From: Diphasiastrum complanatum
Taxonomy: Eukaryota; Streptophyta; Lycopodiopsida; Lycopodiales; Lycopodiaceae
Assembly (NCBI GenBank): GCA_029204225.1
Contig: CM055093.1
Span: forward strand, 3,230,285-3,294,284
Reading direction: 5' to 3'
Length of the DNA: 64,000 nt
Shown: in pieces, positions 16,395-27,069 of the stretch
Numbering within the stretch: the stretch's first letter is position 1
Layout: every line of letters starts with the position of its first letter
Translations under genes and position numbers: made by a program
Notes under the pieces: model-generated
Database searches by the model: none
What the model was told of the DNA's origin: nothing
Seen by the model: only the letters and a program-made list of their open reading frames with translations

Positions 16395-16655
16395 ACTTAG
16401 AATTTGCTTCGAACAGGAACACAGATCATGCTACACAGTAACACAGACAAAAAACACTCTCCACAGCAAGCTCACATAGTAACTGTATTTCTCAAAATGA
16501 AATCACACTATACATATAGCTGTTCACTCAGGCAACCCATGCATGACCCAGGTTGCCGTTGGCGGGACGAATTTCCCATCGACTTGCCTCGTGGTGAGGC
16601 CAACTGATCCTTATCGACTGATATGACCCACAGTGTATCTACTTTAAGTCTAACT
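16395..16655 (-). mobile_element. Probable copia 5' LTR fragment (unit 1)
   Basis: Counterpart of 2509-2769 with a handful of substitutions. Boundaries are equally uncertain: there is no second LTR and the outer edge is set only by the start of the tandem repeat. Confidence 0.4.
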
Positions 16656-16656
16656 C

Positions 16657-17717
16657 AAACTAGTGAACCATAAATCATGAACCTTGAACGTTGGACATTA
16701 AATCTTGATTTTGGAAGACTAAATTTGTATCTCTCTACTTCTAAGGCCAAACTCTCAATTTTCAAGCCTCATTAAATCCAACACAATATAAATTCATTTG
16801 TTTGATTCATCCTTACCATGTTCATCTTGTTTGCTACTTGGGCACTCAATGCATATGTAGATGAGTCAACAAGAACCAACTCATTTTCATCAAAGATATA
16901 GAATACTCCTTACAAAATACAAAATTATTAACAATTCCTCCAATTTTCCTAAACAATGAGATATTTTGAGGAACTGGGTTCAACAAGCTAGGTTCTAGTA
17001 CTGAATAATGTCACTATCTTATTCCAATAAGAATATTAATATAAAACTAGTGAACCATAAATCATGAACCTTGAACGTAGGACATTAAATCTTGATTCTA
17101 GAAGACTAAATTTGTATCGCTCTACTTCTAGGGCTAGAATCTCAATTTTGAAGCCCCATTAAATCCAACACAATATAAAATCTTTTGTTTGGTTCATCCT
17201 TATCATGTTTGTCTTGTTCACTACTCGGGCACTCAACGCATATGTAGACGAGTCAACAAGGACCAACTCATTTTCATCAACGAATATTTCTTAAAAAGAT
17301 ACGAAATTTTTAACAATGTCTTCAATTTTCCTAAACAATGAGATATTTTGATGAACTAGGTTTGTCAAGCTAGGTTCTAGTACTGAAGAATGTCACTATC
17401 TTATTCCAATAAGAATATTAGTATTAAACTTGTGAACCTTGAACGTTGGACATTAAATCTTGATTCTGGAAGACTAAATTTGTATCTCTTTCCTTTAAAG
17501 CCAAACTATCAATTTTCAAATCCCATTAATTCCAACGCAATATAAAATCATTTTGTGTGATTTATCATTATCATTTTCATCTTGTTCGTTGTTTGGGCAC
17601 TCAATGCATATGTAGACGAGTCAAGAAGGACCAACTCATTTTCATCAAAGATATCAAATATTCCTTGAAAAATACAAAATTATTAACAATGTCTGCAATT
17701 TTCCTAAACATTTAAAA
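16657..17717 (+). repeat. Triplicated ~385-bp tandem repeat, unit 1
   Basis: Same three-copy array as in unit 0. This unit reads GCATATGTAGATGAG in the first copy where units 0 and 2 read GCAATTTTAGATGAG. Since repeats two and three all have the GCATATGTAGA form, unit 1 appears ancestral or converted at this site. Confidence 0.85.
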
Positions 17718-18303
17718 GTCTTATGATGTTTTTCTTTTAATGGTTGAATCTCTGTTCATGGTATTACCAAATTAGGATTGATTAAAGGAATCTTGATTTT
17801 GTGAACATTTCTTGACATAACTTGGATTTTAGACATCAATTTATGATAATTACATAATTTGATGAACTAGGTTCATTGAATTGACTTTTACTACTAAAGA
17901 ATAACACTATCGTGTTTCAATAAAAATGATATTTTGGTTTATCGAAAACACTGATTGTAAATGAATCTCTAGCTATGAAATTTTAGTGCTATATGAGTAC
18001 ATACTCAACCAATGTACTATAGAAATTCGTACCTAGCGAACATCTATGCTTGTACAAAAAGTTGAATATATTTTGGAAATGAAAATATTAGTGGTGCTTA
18101 CAATAAGTATCACAAAATGAGTTCTACTACTGAAGAATTTCACTATCTTGCTCCAATAAAAAAGATATCTTAGCGAACTTAGATCATGAATGTTGTTAAT
18201 TGTAAATGAATCTTTATCTATGAAAATCTAGTAGTAGATGTTGGCATGCTCAAATTGATATATCATGAAAATTTCTAATAAGAGAATGTCTTTACTTTTA
18301 CAG
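17718..18303. other. No gene seen
   Basis: Counterpart of 3832-4417: AT-rich, with only decayed repeat boxes, ending in the TTTTACAG acceptor-like sequence. Confidence 0.5.
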
Positions 18304-19289
18304 GTGGTGCTTACTATAAACACGAAAGAATGTGAACTTGGTGAGCTTTTTTCATTGGATGCAAATGCAACTTGTCATGGAAACAGATTGGTATCGGAAG
18401 ATGCTCAATCATTGTTCATGCAACCACTCAAAAAGAAAAGTTATTGCATGTTCCTACAATGGATGCCAATACTTTGGATAAAGCAATTGGCAGTTTTGTG
18501 ATTTGGTGTATTCAAGATGTGAAAGTCAAAGATAATGACACATTGAACAAATGCCAACATGGATCATGATGCTATTGAAGATCCAAGTGAGGAGATTATT
18601 GAAGAAGCATTGATTCAAACAAGACAAAAAGACTTACACGTCGGGATTGGACTAACAAGAAGGTAAAAGATTTCAATGCAGGTTGTGAAACTGTCCTAGG
18701 AGAAGTGTACACTTTGCTTGTATTCTTATATGAGGCAATTGACTTTGAGGAGCTTGGAGATGACCACGTGAGAATCACTATAACAAAATGGTATGGGCAT
18801 GCTGATATTAGCACAATGAACGAGAAGTCAGACTTGCTAAAATGGCCAATTGATCAAGTCACTTTAATGGATGGATCAAGATTGAGAGGTCTAGAAACAG
18901 AAAAATCCAACTTCTTAAATGATGATGAGCATAGTAGTGAAGAGTCAAACATTGCCTTTCTAATGGCCAGAGAAACTTTACTGGATGGAAAAAAAAAAGG
19001 CCATATAACATGATTCATAGAAAAGCAAAAACTTCAAGCTGTTCAAGTGAAGAAAAAGAGAGAAGTCAAGTGCTCATTGGAAGCAATTCAAAAAGTAGCA
19101 TCCATAGATTGTTGTAAGCAACAATGTTGTCAACTTATGAATCGTGACATTATTCACAATGCACGAAAGCAATTTTGGGACCAAAGTTTTGAAAATAGGG
19201 TGACATATGTGTATGACATGTTACAAACTACACATAATGTACCTGGATCAAGATGCCAGATAGATGACATTTATTGTCACTCGACTTGA
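18304..19289 (+). pseudogene. DUF8039-like transposon protein remnant, unit 1
   Basis: Same broken frames as at 4418-5364. Here the second frame ends at HGS because the codon after it is TGA rather than TGG. The last frame runs on to 19289, because GGATCAAGATGCCAGAT stands where units 0 and 2 have GGATGACATTTCAGAT with a stop. Substitutions are few and shared frameshifts confirm that decay came first. Confidence 0.45.
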
Positions 19290-21983
19290 AAATACTTGAA
19301 GGGAAAGAACCCTTTGTGGAAGGCACTTATTACCGACTTTTCATGGATGTAGATATTTTGAAATTTCATCTTTCCAGTTAACTTTTATATAAAAATATAT
19401 GACAAAATCTGGATAATGTGAGATCATAAGACTCCACAGTTTGAGAAGTTGTAAGGCCCGAATTTATTAAAAAAAGGAGTGATGAAGTGATGGGATAAAT
19501 TCTATCAGAAGATCTATTTTTGCATAGTTTTTGGAAGAGAACTAGTTGTGGTATAGAAATGAGATTTTCTGAAAGTATTTTCAGATAAATCCAGAGTAAG
19601 ATACCAAATTGGAACTTTTCAAATAAGAGAAATTCTCTAGGGATTGTGTGGAACAATCGGAAACTAGAACTGGCTTGAAATTTGAATCATTATCTTTATG
19701 TAGTACAGAGAAAGGTCAAAAGTTACTAGCTCCATTTTAGTTGGAATAGGAGTAAGTTTGATTGTAATATTGAGTCTAAAATGTATGTATTAGTTCAACC
19801 TAATCTTAGTTTGAGTACTAGAATTAGGGAGGGGTTGATTGAGTGGGAGAAATTATGTGGAAAGAGGTAAATTGGGTTGGAAAATTCATGAGAGTGGATA
19901 TAGTCTTTGTCTCAGAGATTTCTCGGATATGCTATGTACTCATGAGAAATAGAAATTCTTTGGTAGCTGAGTTATAGTGATATTATTCTCATATGTGCAT
20001 GATTAATCTTGTATGAATCTACTATGTATTTCTGGTTACTGGTTTTATTTGGTGCACTTAAACCAGTCGGTAAACATAGACATATGATCAAGTATTGTTG
20101 GATATTTGCAGAGTTAATGGATCTTTCTGTGGAAGATTTATTGGTCAACTTGGAAATGATTTGGAGAAGAATTTATATGTCATGTTACTAGTAAATTGAG
20201 ACCTGCACCTGGACATTTGAGATTTCCAAATCATTGGCAGTTAACTTGAGTATCGGAGTTACTCTTGGATAAACTTAATTGGTTAGACGAACAATGTGAA
20301 GATGATTCATCATAAATTGTTTGTTTTGTTTTATATTACTTGTAAGACACATGATTTGTTGATCTTCGTGATTCATTAGTCAAAATTATGTGCATAGGAT
20401 ATATTTTTCATTTTCTTAGTAGAGTATTCTTCAATTGAGGAACAGACTCAGTTCATTAGTGATTGGATCCCAGAGAGCTCAGTTGGATAGCAAATCATAA
20501 TGATTCCAAGAATAACAACTGAATTTATATTTAGTAGGACTTTGGATGTCTAGATTTGGTTCTAGATGATAATCTAAAGTTTGTGACTCGTGTATCACCT
20601 TTGCCCAATTTTTCTTTGAAGCCCACCACGGCCTTTTTTTGCCATTTTTTACATATGTTCATAAGGATTGATGCTTATGCCGAATATGCGTACACATATT
20701 CATCAATGCCCACACCTCCCCAAATCTATTTGATTGAGGAAACTCACTATTCAAAATCGCAAGTATCTTATTCTTGTCATCTTGGTCTTGTGGCTCATAT
20801 ATTCACTCATAGATGATTTGACTAGGACACTAGTAGTATAGAATGTAGTGAGATGTTCTATGTCAAACATCATGCTCTTGTTACCTTAGTATCAATGCGC
20901 AGTTCCCTGATATTTCTAAAAATTCATGCTCATCGTAAACATCTTCTAGCCATCTCATCACAAATTCCCATCTCCGTTTTTTTTTTGTTTTTCATAAAGA
21001 CAAATACACACTGTTTTGTAGTTTTCTTGGGCTTTTGTTATTCACTGTGTGCATACATTGACAATTCACAAAATCCATTGGAATTTGATTTGTGTCAAAA
21101 TTTTCATTAACTTCACTGCTTGTTGATAAGTAGTCATTGCCTTGTGGATTGAATTCTTTTTTTTAACAACCCCTCTCTAAGTAGAGGTCATTCAATGAGT
21201 TATCCTTAGATTCAAATCACAATCTTTCTTCTCAGTCCCCATGATCCATGTCTCAAAGGTGGTTCTTAGAAAGAGTCATTTCATGATTTCTGACAAGCTT
21301 GGCAAGGAGGATCTTGCAACATTTCACCCATTATGTTATATCTCAACCATTATGTTATATCTATAAAATAAAAGTGGATACCATTAGTACTAATTGGCAA
21401 ATCCCAATAAAAACCATAAAAAGTTACTAAAACCAATTTTCATTTGAATAATTGTGGTAGTTCATTTGGGCACAATGTCCTAAATGTATTTTGGCCATTT
21501 AAATAAATTTTGTTAACATAACACTATGTTAAGGATATTTCTACAAGAAGTAGTGTGTCACACTATATATGCAACTTCACACATCACTTACATTAGTTAG
21601 AAAGAATTTCATTTCAGAGTTTTTAGGTTTGCTTTTATTGGTAGATACAGGTTGGATAAAGTCATCTCATGATCCAATAATGTAAAAGGTGTCATTGTAA
21701 TACCCTTCCCATGAATGCTTGTGGGATAAAGTGATGCAAGGGATTATGGGTCACCAAACATTGAGTATAAATACTAGAATTTTAAGATGAATGACTATTA
21801 TTATTTCAAGATCCATTTTACTTATATAGGAGTTGGGTGAGAGCATAATGTTCCTGTAACAAATTTTAGATGAATCACTGAGGTAAAAAATACAACTTCT
21901 TCCTATCCATATATGTTGGTATCAAGATAATTTTTGTGCATAAGACCCATTTATAGATCAGTTAATTGTCTATGGCACATAGA
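19290..21983. other. No supported gene
   Basis: Counterpart of 5365-8095. Short frames only; the weak LTR-end signals (TATAAATACT and TTGGTATCAAGA) recur near 21765 and 21916. Confidence 0.4.
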
Positions 21984-24110
21984 AATATATTTTTCCAATT
22001 TTAATTGTTCTTATTATGTTTTTTCATCACAATAATTTTATCTATTTGTGATAATTCAAGTTTGTGTAGATTGCGAAAGTACTTCAACCTATTTCTCTAG
22101 TTGTGTTACTTGTTCTACATATGGAATATGTTGCAATTATTCTGAGTTATGTGTGCTAAATTGTTCTCGTGCAACAAAAATTTAAAATTTTGGTTGGATC
22201 TAGTCTCTTAAGGGATTAAATTTATATATAACAATCCCCATTATTGAAGTAGTTTCAATGTACTGGGATGATATCCGAGAGGTGAAAAGAAAAGATGAAA
22301 AATCACAAGATATTGAGACAGAGTACTGGTCCCCAAAACATAATGAGGTATATTGCACAACTCGATGAGGTCCTTAAAGGGCCTTAGCATTTTGCGAGTA
22401 AAGTTTTTACGAATTTTGTGAGTTTTTTTCTTTTCATGAGTGAATAAAACAATAGCACATGATGTGCTACCTTTTTCATGCCACCACTTAAATATTTATC
22501 AATAAGAATTGTGGTTTGACACATAGTCTAATCTTCCATAATGAAATCCCAAAATAAGAATTTTTTTTAGCCTCCAAATATGGCACATCGGCATGTTGAT
22601 TTTTTTTTTTTTGGTTGAATCACTTGGCACGCCAGTGTGCCAAGTGATTTAAAATTCTTTTTTTCTGGTTGACTTCATAATATATGAATCTCAATGGTTT
22701 GTCCAATTTGACAAAATTAGCCATTTTTTAGGCAAATGATTAGAGAACTAAAGGAAAGATTAAGAAGTGGAATAATCTCATTGCAAAGCTACAACACCAA
22801 TTAAATAAGTCTAATGTTTATGTATGCAATAGCCAAAAAAAATTTGAAGGGAAGTGCATGAAGTCACTCTTAAAAGAATATTTGCCAAAATCACCTGTAA
22901 CTATTGTAATATTGTCATAGGAAAGGCATGATCAATGTGGATGCAACAAAATGACAAGCTTCCTAGAAATCAAATTCAAGCATTTTAATGGAATATAATG
23001 AGTCTCCTATATGAAGAAAGATATAAGTACAAATATGAGCTGATTAACTTGAAAAACTATTAAATGTACTGATCATTGCTACATGCTTCGGGCAAAAAGC
23101 TCATCTCAAATGTGGAAACATGGAAGATTTTATGAGCTTGGTTGAGATGTTAGTGTGGAGACAATTAAAAAATGCTACTACTAGACACTATATTATAGCT
23201 AGCATTTCTAGATCCACTACCAAATTATTATCATGAAGATCTTGCTATCATATAGGAAAATATCCATGACTTGATTATCATGGTGAAGTAATAAATTAAG
23301 TCATATAGAGGTCTTAATATTATTAATAATGACAACTATATATATTCTGATACTACATCCCATAAGGTATTTCGATATAAGCGAACTCTATAGTTGATTA
23401 TTGCTAGAAACAAAAGTATTTCTCCTACCTCAAGTCAAATCTTTGGATATGTGGAAGATCTTCAATGGCCAGGGAGTGTGGTTTGGAAGTCGAATGGAAA
23501 TTGACCAAAGTAAAGTTATTCGATAATGCTAGATATTCAGAAACGTCCCAGTATTCTTGTATTTACACAACACCATAGCCAACATGTTGCTACTTTCCAA
23601 ATAGAAGTTTCCTTTTTAGGCTTACTCCCTTGCCGAGAAAACCATCAACATAGACGCATGCAAGGTGGGTCCTTTTATTGTCTTTTTGCACTCTTATAAC
23701 TCGTGCACATGTGGATAGTATCAATAGTCCTTGTATACAACAACTTACAACAATTAATATGGTACCTTGTAGCCAAAATTATTGACATCAAAAGTTTTCC
23801 AAACAATCAAGCTAAATGTTATCGACATCCAAACTTATTCTAGCATCCGAAGGAGGGAAAGGAAAGAATGGAGGTCATAATCAAACTCAAATCAAAGGCT
23901 TTGATAAACACAACAAACTTGCATCAGAATCTCAAAAACAAAAGCTTATAAGCCCAAAGATGACACAACCTATGAATCAAGTAATTGAGATGCCAAGTTA
24001 TAAAACATACAAAAGTGAAAATTGATTATTAAATTGTGAGGGTGAGCTCAGATAGACCAAGTAGAACCTTTCTTTGGCCGCCACTTGCAAGTTGTTTCTA
24101 TCACCAAGAG
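21984..24110 (+). repeat. R1 repeat, unit 1
   Basis: Diverged direct paralogue of R2 at 31004-33393 in the same unit. The two align from AAATATATTTTTCCAATTTTA to TTTCTATCACCAAGAG, where homology stops abruptly in both. R1 lacks the 126-bp internal duplication of R2, and R2 has a different 420-bp stretch after a poly(A) run. It contains decayed coding-like sequence, with a short frame 23816-24025 (IKGFDKHNKLASESQ) matching the zinc-knuckle-like part of R2. Interpreted as an old plus-strand retroelement fragment. Confidence 0.75.
22618..22649. repeat. Perfect 13-bp inverted repeat, unit 1
   Basis: Same foldback as 8730-8761, with identical arms and loop. The neighbouring T run is longer by two or three bases. 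Confidence 0.85.
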
Positions 24111-24585
24111 TCAGTTGCAGACACATTCGAAGTAGCGTCCATGATTAACCACAGACACTGCACATGTCTATTCGCATCATAAAACTCCCGCCATTCAGTC
24201 CTTAACTTTAACCTACGACGCCCTCTCACGAGCTGTCGAACTACTCCTAACTTCTATTTATTAACGAATATTGCAAAGAAAATTCGACTAAGACCTTCTC
24301 CTACGTTAGAAAACTATTTGCTTGATGCTGCCACTCCTTAGCTTGTGCGATATGACTGACACACCATCCTGTCCACTTTGATGTCTACTTTTGCATCGTT
24401 CTCTGCAAGTCCAGTTATTTAAAACATCATTTCTGTTTAGAGCGTCCTGTTTCTCTCTTAAGTTATGAGAAGCTTTGACTAATATTTTGAAAATGAAATA
24501 TTTTTCAAATGGGAGTGAACTAGTAGTCTTCATGGATCAGGTACCTCTACGAGCTATATACGCGCTAGAGCTAGTTGTCCTTCGA
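24111..24585. other. 3' flank of the S1-family gene
   Basis: Higher-GC stretch than its surroundings between the R1 edge and the S1-family stop codon. A 75-codon minus-strand frame (24306-24533) lies in what would be the 3' untranslated region and has no recognisable motif. On the minus strand AATAAA occurs at 24262-24257, about 325 bases after the stop, a possible polyadenylation signal. Confidence 0.4.
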
Positions 24586-25437
24586 TCAGAAAAGAGGGGC
24601 GTCATGCCATGTATCGAATAGCTGCTCTTTTGAACCATATTGTTCCAGGAAGATGCCAGCTTCTTTTAGCTGCCACTTGACATCGAAAGTACTTGTACGC
24701 TGTAAAGAATTTTAGCTCTTTATATCAAAATTCCAGAAATTTGTTGGAGAAGATAAAATCTGAAGCAAAACCTCATATTCGGTTGTTGAAACGTCAAAAA
24801 TCGTCCTCTCAAACAGGCCTAGCCTATCAGTAATACTGAAACTTAAACGTATATTGCAACGAACGCGAACAAAGAGAGTATGATCCGTGATACAAAAGCA
24901 AAATCTGGCGAAACAAAGCGACGCATTGTCGATGACTATGAAAAGCAGCAATAAGAGCAAATTGCAATAACAAAAACTGAAAGTAGTTATCATTCACATT
25001 GTCAAAGAATCATAATGACCAGCTGATAACTGCAACACCATGAGAAAATTCAGAGATACTTCCAATAGCTTATAAAAATGCTGAATCGTTGTGGCCCGGC
25101 ACATATAAAGAATGTGAGAATCAAATGAGATTTTACTTACGTGGATAAACAAAAGAAAGAACCACGTAACTTGGTCCAAGTATTCCCCATCAGATTTGGT
25201 AAAGTGGCACGAAAATTTGGTCCATGGCCAGCCAGCAAAATGCCAGTTACGTTCTTCGCCGATATTCAGAACCTGCGTACCCAGATTATCATCTTTTGAA
25301 GAACAAGTCATGGTAATGGGTTGGTGGGAGCGGTTGGTGACGCTAAAAGAACATAGAGCGTAAGCACACGGCAGAGCTGGAGCGACAATGACCATTGTCA
25401 CCATGTACAAAGCTAGCGCAATTCTAATCGTCCTCAT
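24586..25437 (-). CDS. Self-incompatibility S1 (SPH) family secreted protein, two exons
   Basis: Small secreted plant protein of the S-protein homologue family, known from Papaver pollen rejection but mostly of unknown role. Exon 1 is 25437-25141 (99 codons) and exon 2 is 24699-24586 (37 codons plus TGA), giving 136 residues. The intron (25140-24700) has GTAAGT and TTTACAG and falls between codons. Residues 1 to about 27 (MRTIRIALALYMV onward) form a hydrophobic signal peptide. Family features follow: SVTNRS, TCSSKDDNLGTQVLNIGEE (44-62), W65 and W70, and FSCHF (75-79). Exon 2 gives FDVKWQLKEAGIFLEQYGS, matching the C-terminal W..k.dGiy block, although that block's usual cysteine pair is missing. 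The upstream ATG at 25500 would spoil the signal peptide, so I use 25437. It is intact here and broken in unit 2. Confidence 0.75.
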
Positions 25438-25457
25438 GTTTGCAAATGTTATGCCAG

Positions 25458-25494
25458 AAAGAGAGAGAGGGAGAGAGAGAGAGATAGAGAGATA
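25458..25494. repeat. GA-rich (minus strand CT-rich) 5' leader microsatellite
   Basis: Short imperfect GAGAGG/GAGATA repeat. On the coding strand it is a CT-rich stretch between the TATA box and the ATG of the S1-family gene, typical of plant 5' untranslated leaders. The unit 2 copy is two bases longer. Confidence 0.8.
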
Positions 25495-25513
25495 CAACAC
25501 GGGTTGAGAGAGA

Positions 25514-25520
25514 TTTTATA
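25514..25520 (-). promoter_or_regulatory. TATA box of the S1-family gene
   Basis: TATAAAA on the minus strand, 77-83 bases upstream of the chosen ATG at 25437. This predicts a transcript start near 25487 and a short CT-rich leader. It supports the downstream ATG over the one at 25500. Confidence 0.55.
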
Positions 25521-25586
25521 GTGCCAACCCTGAAATAATTCTTGGGTTTGAGATAAATGATATTTAGGGTTACGTGGGGGAGGAGG

Positions 25587-25658
25587 AGGGGAAGGCCCTG
25601 GCGCCTGAGGCTAGGGCCTGCCCTGCACGCTAGGCCCCAGGGTCTCGGGCCTTCCCCT
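25587..25658. repeat. GC-rich imperfect foldback
   Basis: A 12-bp perfect outer stem AGGGGAAGGCCC / GGGCCTTCCCCT continues inward as an imperfect stem (GGCGCCTGAGGCTAGGG against CTAGGCCCCAGGGTCTC). The total is about 72 nt in very AT-rich surroundings. It lies about 70 bp upstream of the S1 TATA box. It could be a small foldback transposon or a hairpin-forming transcript. The unit 2 copy at 46950-47021 is unchanged. Confidence 0.7.
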
Positions 25659-25948
25659 GCGTAATGACAAGTCTAAATTTTTCCTCTTTGATTAATTCTT
25701 GACAGAATCGCTGATATGATACTTGAGGATGAGAATTCTTAACCATTTTATGGACAGAATCGTGATGCTTTTATCATGGATTAGAATTTTGGAGGTGCAA
25801 GCAAATTTCACCTCTGGAGGTGCGTCCAAAATACAAAGAAAAAATGAAGACTTGGCATTATGTTATTCGTCATGCAATAGATTAAACGGCTAAGGTTTCT
25901 ACGGGTCACAACATCATCTAGTATACCTACCTACTATAATGGTTATCC

Positions 25949-26089
25949 ATGCCTTTTGCAAAGGAATATGGGAGCTTAGGTATCTGGTCATCACAAGGCA
26001 TGGAAAAATCACATTGGCAAGCAAGAGGAGCATTTCATAGAGCTACAAATCATGGTGGACACAATTCAAAAAATAAGTATTTAGTTTAG
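25949..26089 (+). pseudogene. Fragment with EKSHWQARGAFHRATNHGG motif
   Basis: A 46-codon frame reading FAKEYGSLGIWSSQGMEKSH, then WQARGAFHRATNHGG. The 'sl..wssQGmEksH...r.af...t.HGG' pattern recalls a block in large transposon-derived protein families of plants and animals, by memory only. Flanking frames are closed. Probably a decayed exon. An identical copy lies in unit 2. Confidence 0.35.
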
Positions 26090-26652
26090 CTTTTTCAGTG
26101 GTTTTACATAAGAGCACAATTTAAGTATCAAGCTAAAAACTCGCCAAATGTTACGATCTTTTGTAAGGCATTCAAATTCATAACAAAAGAAAGATCCTTG
26201 TAATATAACAATAATCTATCATAGAACATTGTTTAAGTTTCATCATCATCAATATTCTGGTGGATGGTATTCTTAAGAATCATCTCCTTTCATATGGATC
26301 CGAAAATTCTAAATTTTTCCTTTTGCTCATATCTATGTAACCCGAATAAAGGGCCATTGCAAATGATCTTTTTGTAGTATCATTGGGAGTATAACCCAAT
26401 ATTTTAATGGCCAAATCCCTTTTCACAAAAAACTATTTTATATGTTCCTTCTGAATAAGTATGGCCTCCTAAACTAACAGATAATAGTGACAGGAAATGG
26501 ATTAGAAGATGAATACTATATACAAAACTCATTGTTTTGAAAGTTTTTCAAATAATGAGAAAGATATACATCTTTCCTCCGATGCGATACACCTCGAAGG
26601 CCTCCATGTCTCATACCAAAGGAATCTAGTTCAATAGCATCATGTAAAAGAG
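26090..26652. other. No gene seen
   Basis: AT-rich sequence between the EKSHW fragment and the 3' side of the minus-strand copia remnant. No LTR matching 30020-30359 was found here or elsewhere on this side. Confidence 0.5.
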
Positions 26653-27069
26653 TCAAGCAAATAAATTTAGAATGAAAGATAACAATACAACCTCAAACTT
26701 CAACATTTGATTGAAAAAAGAAAATTGCACAATATCAAAGGCAATATAATATCTACTTATTAAATCATGATCATTGAATTCAACGATGTTTGTTCTGCTA
26801 ATGCCATGTCCTCCAATGGCCTCTACACTGCTCGAGGGGATATACTGAGTCCTTGGAAGAATTTTTTTTTTAGAATTCCAAAAATTCCTCCTCAGTCGGC
26901 AAAGTTTCTTCATAGGCTTTCAATTTATCAAATATGGCCTCTTGCCATATTTCCAGTTGCCATCTTTATTAAAATCTATCTCACTTTCAAGTTCATTATA
27001 AGTATAATCAATTAGAGTCAGAAAATTCTGTTAAATGTTGTGCAAAGATTGAGAGGACTTCATCCTCTC
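26653..27069 (-). other. Unrecognised coding-like stretch beyond the copia remnant
   Basis: A minus-strand frame 26913-26653 reads RTQYIPSSSVEAIGGHGISR and then IVEFNDHDLISRYYIAFD. In an overlapping frame 26940-26870 reads DKLKAYEETLPTEEEFLEF. Neither resembles the RT or RNase H of copia, so this may be older sequence into which the element was joined after truncation. No family is recognised. Confidence 0.3.

Noticed and set aside
24994..25500. Single 168-codon reading of the S1-family gene from the ATG at 25500 without splicing
   Set aside because: The first 21 residues are encoded by the CT-rich leader, and the last 48 come from reading through a perfect GTAAGT donor. The spliced model restores the family's C-terminal block in phase.
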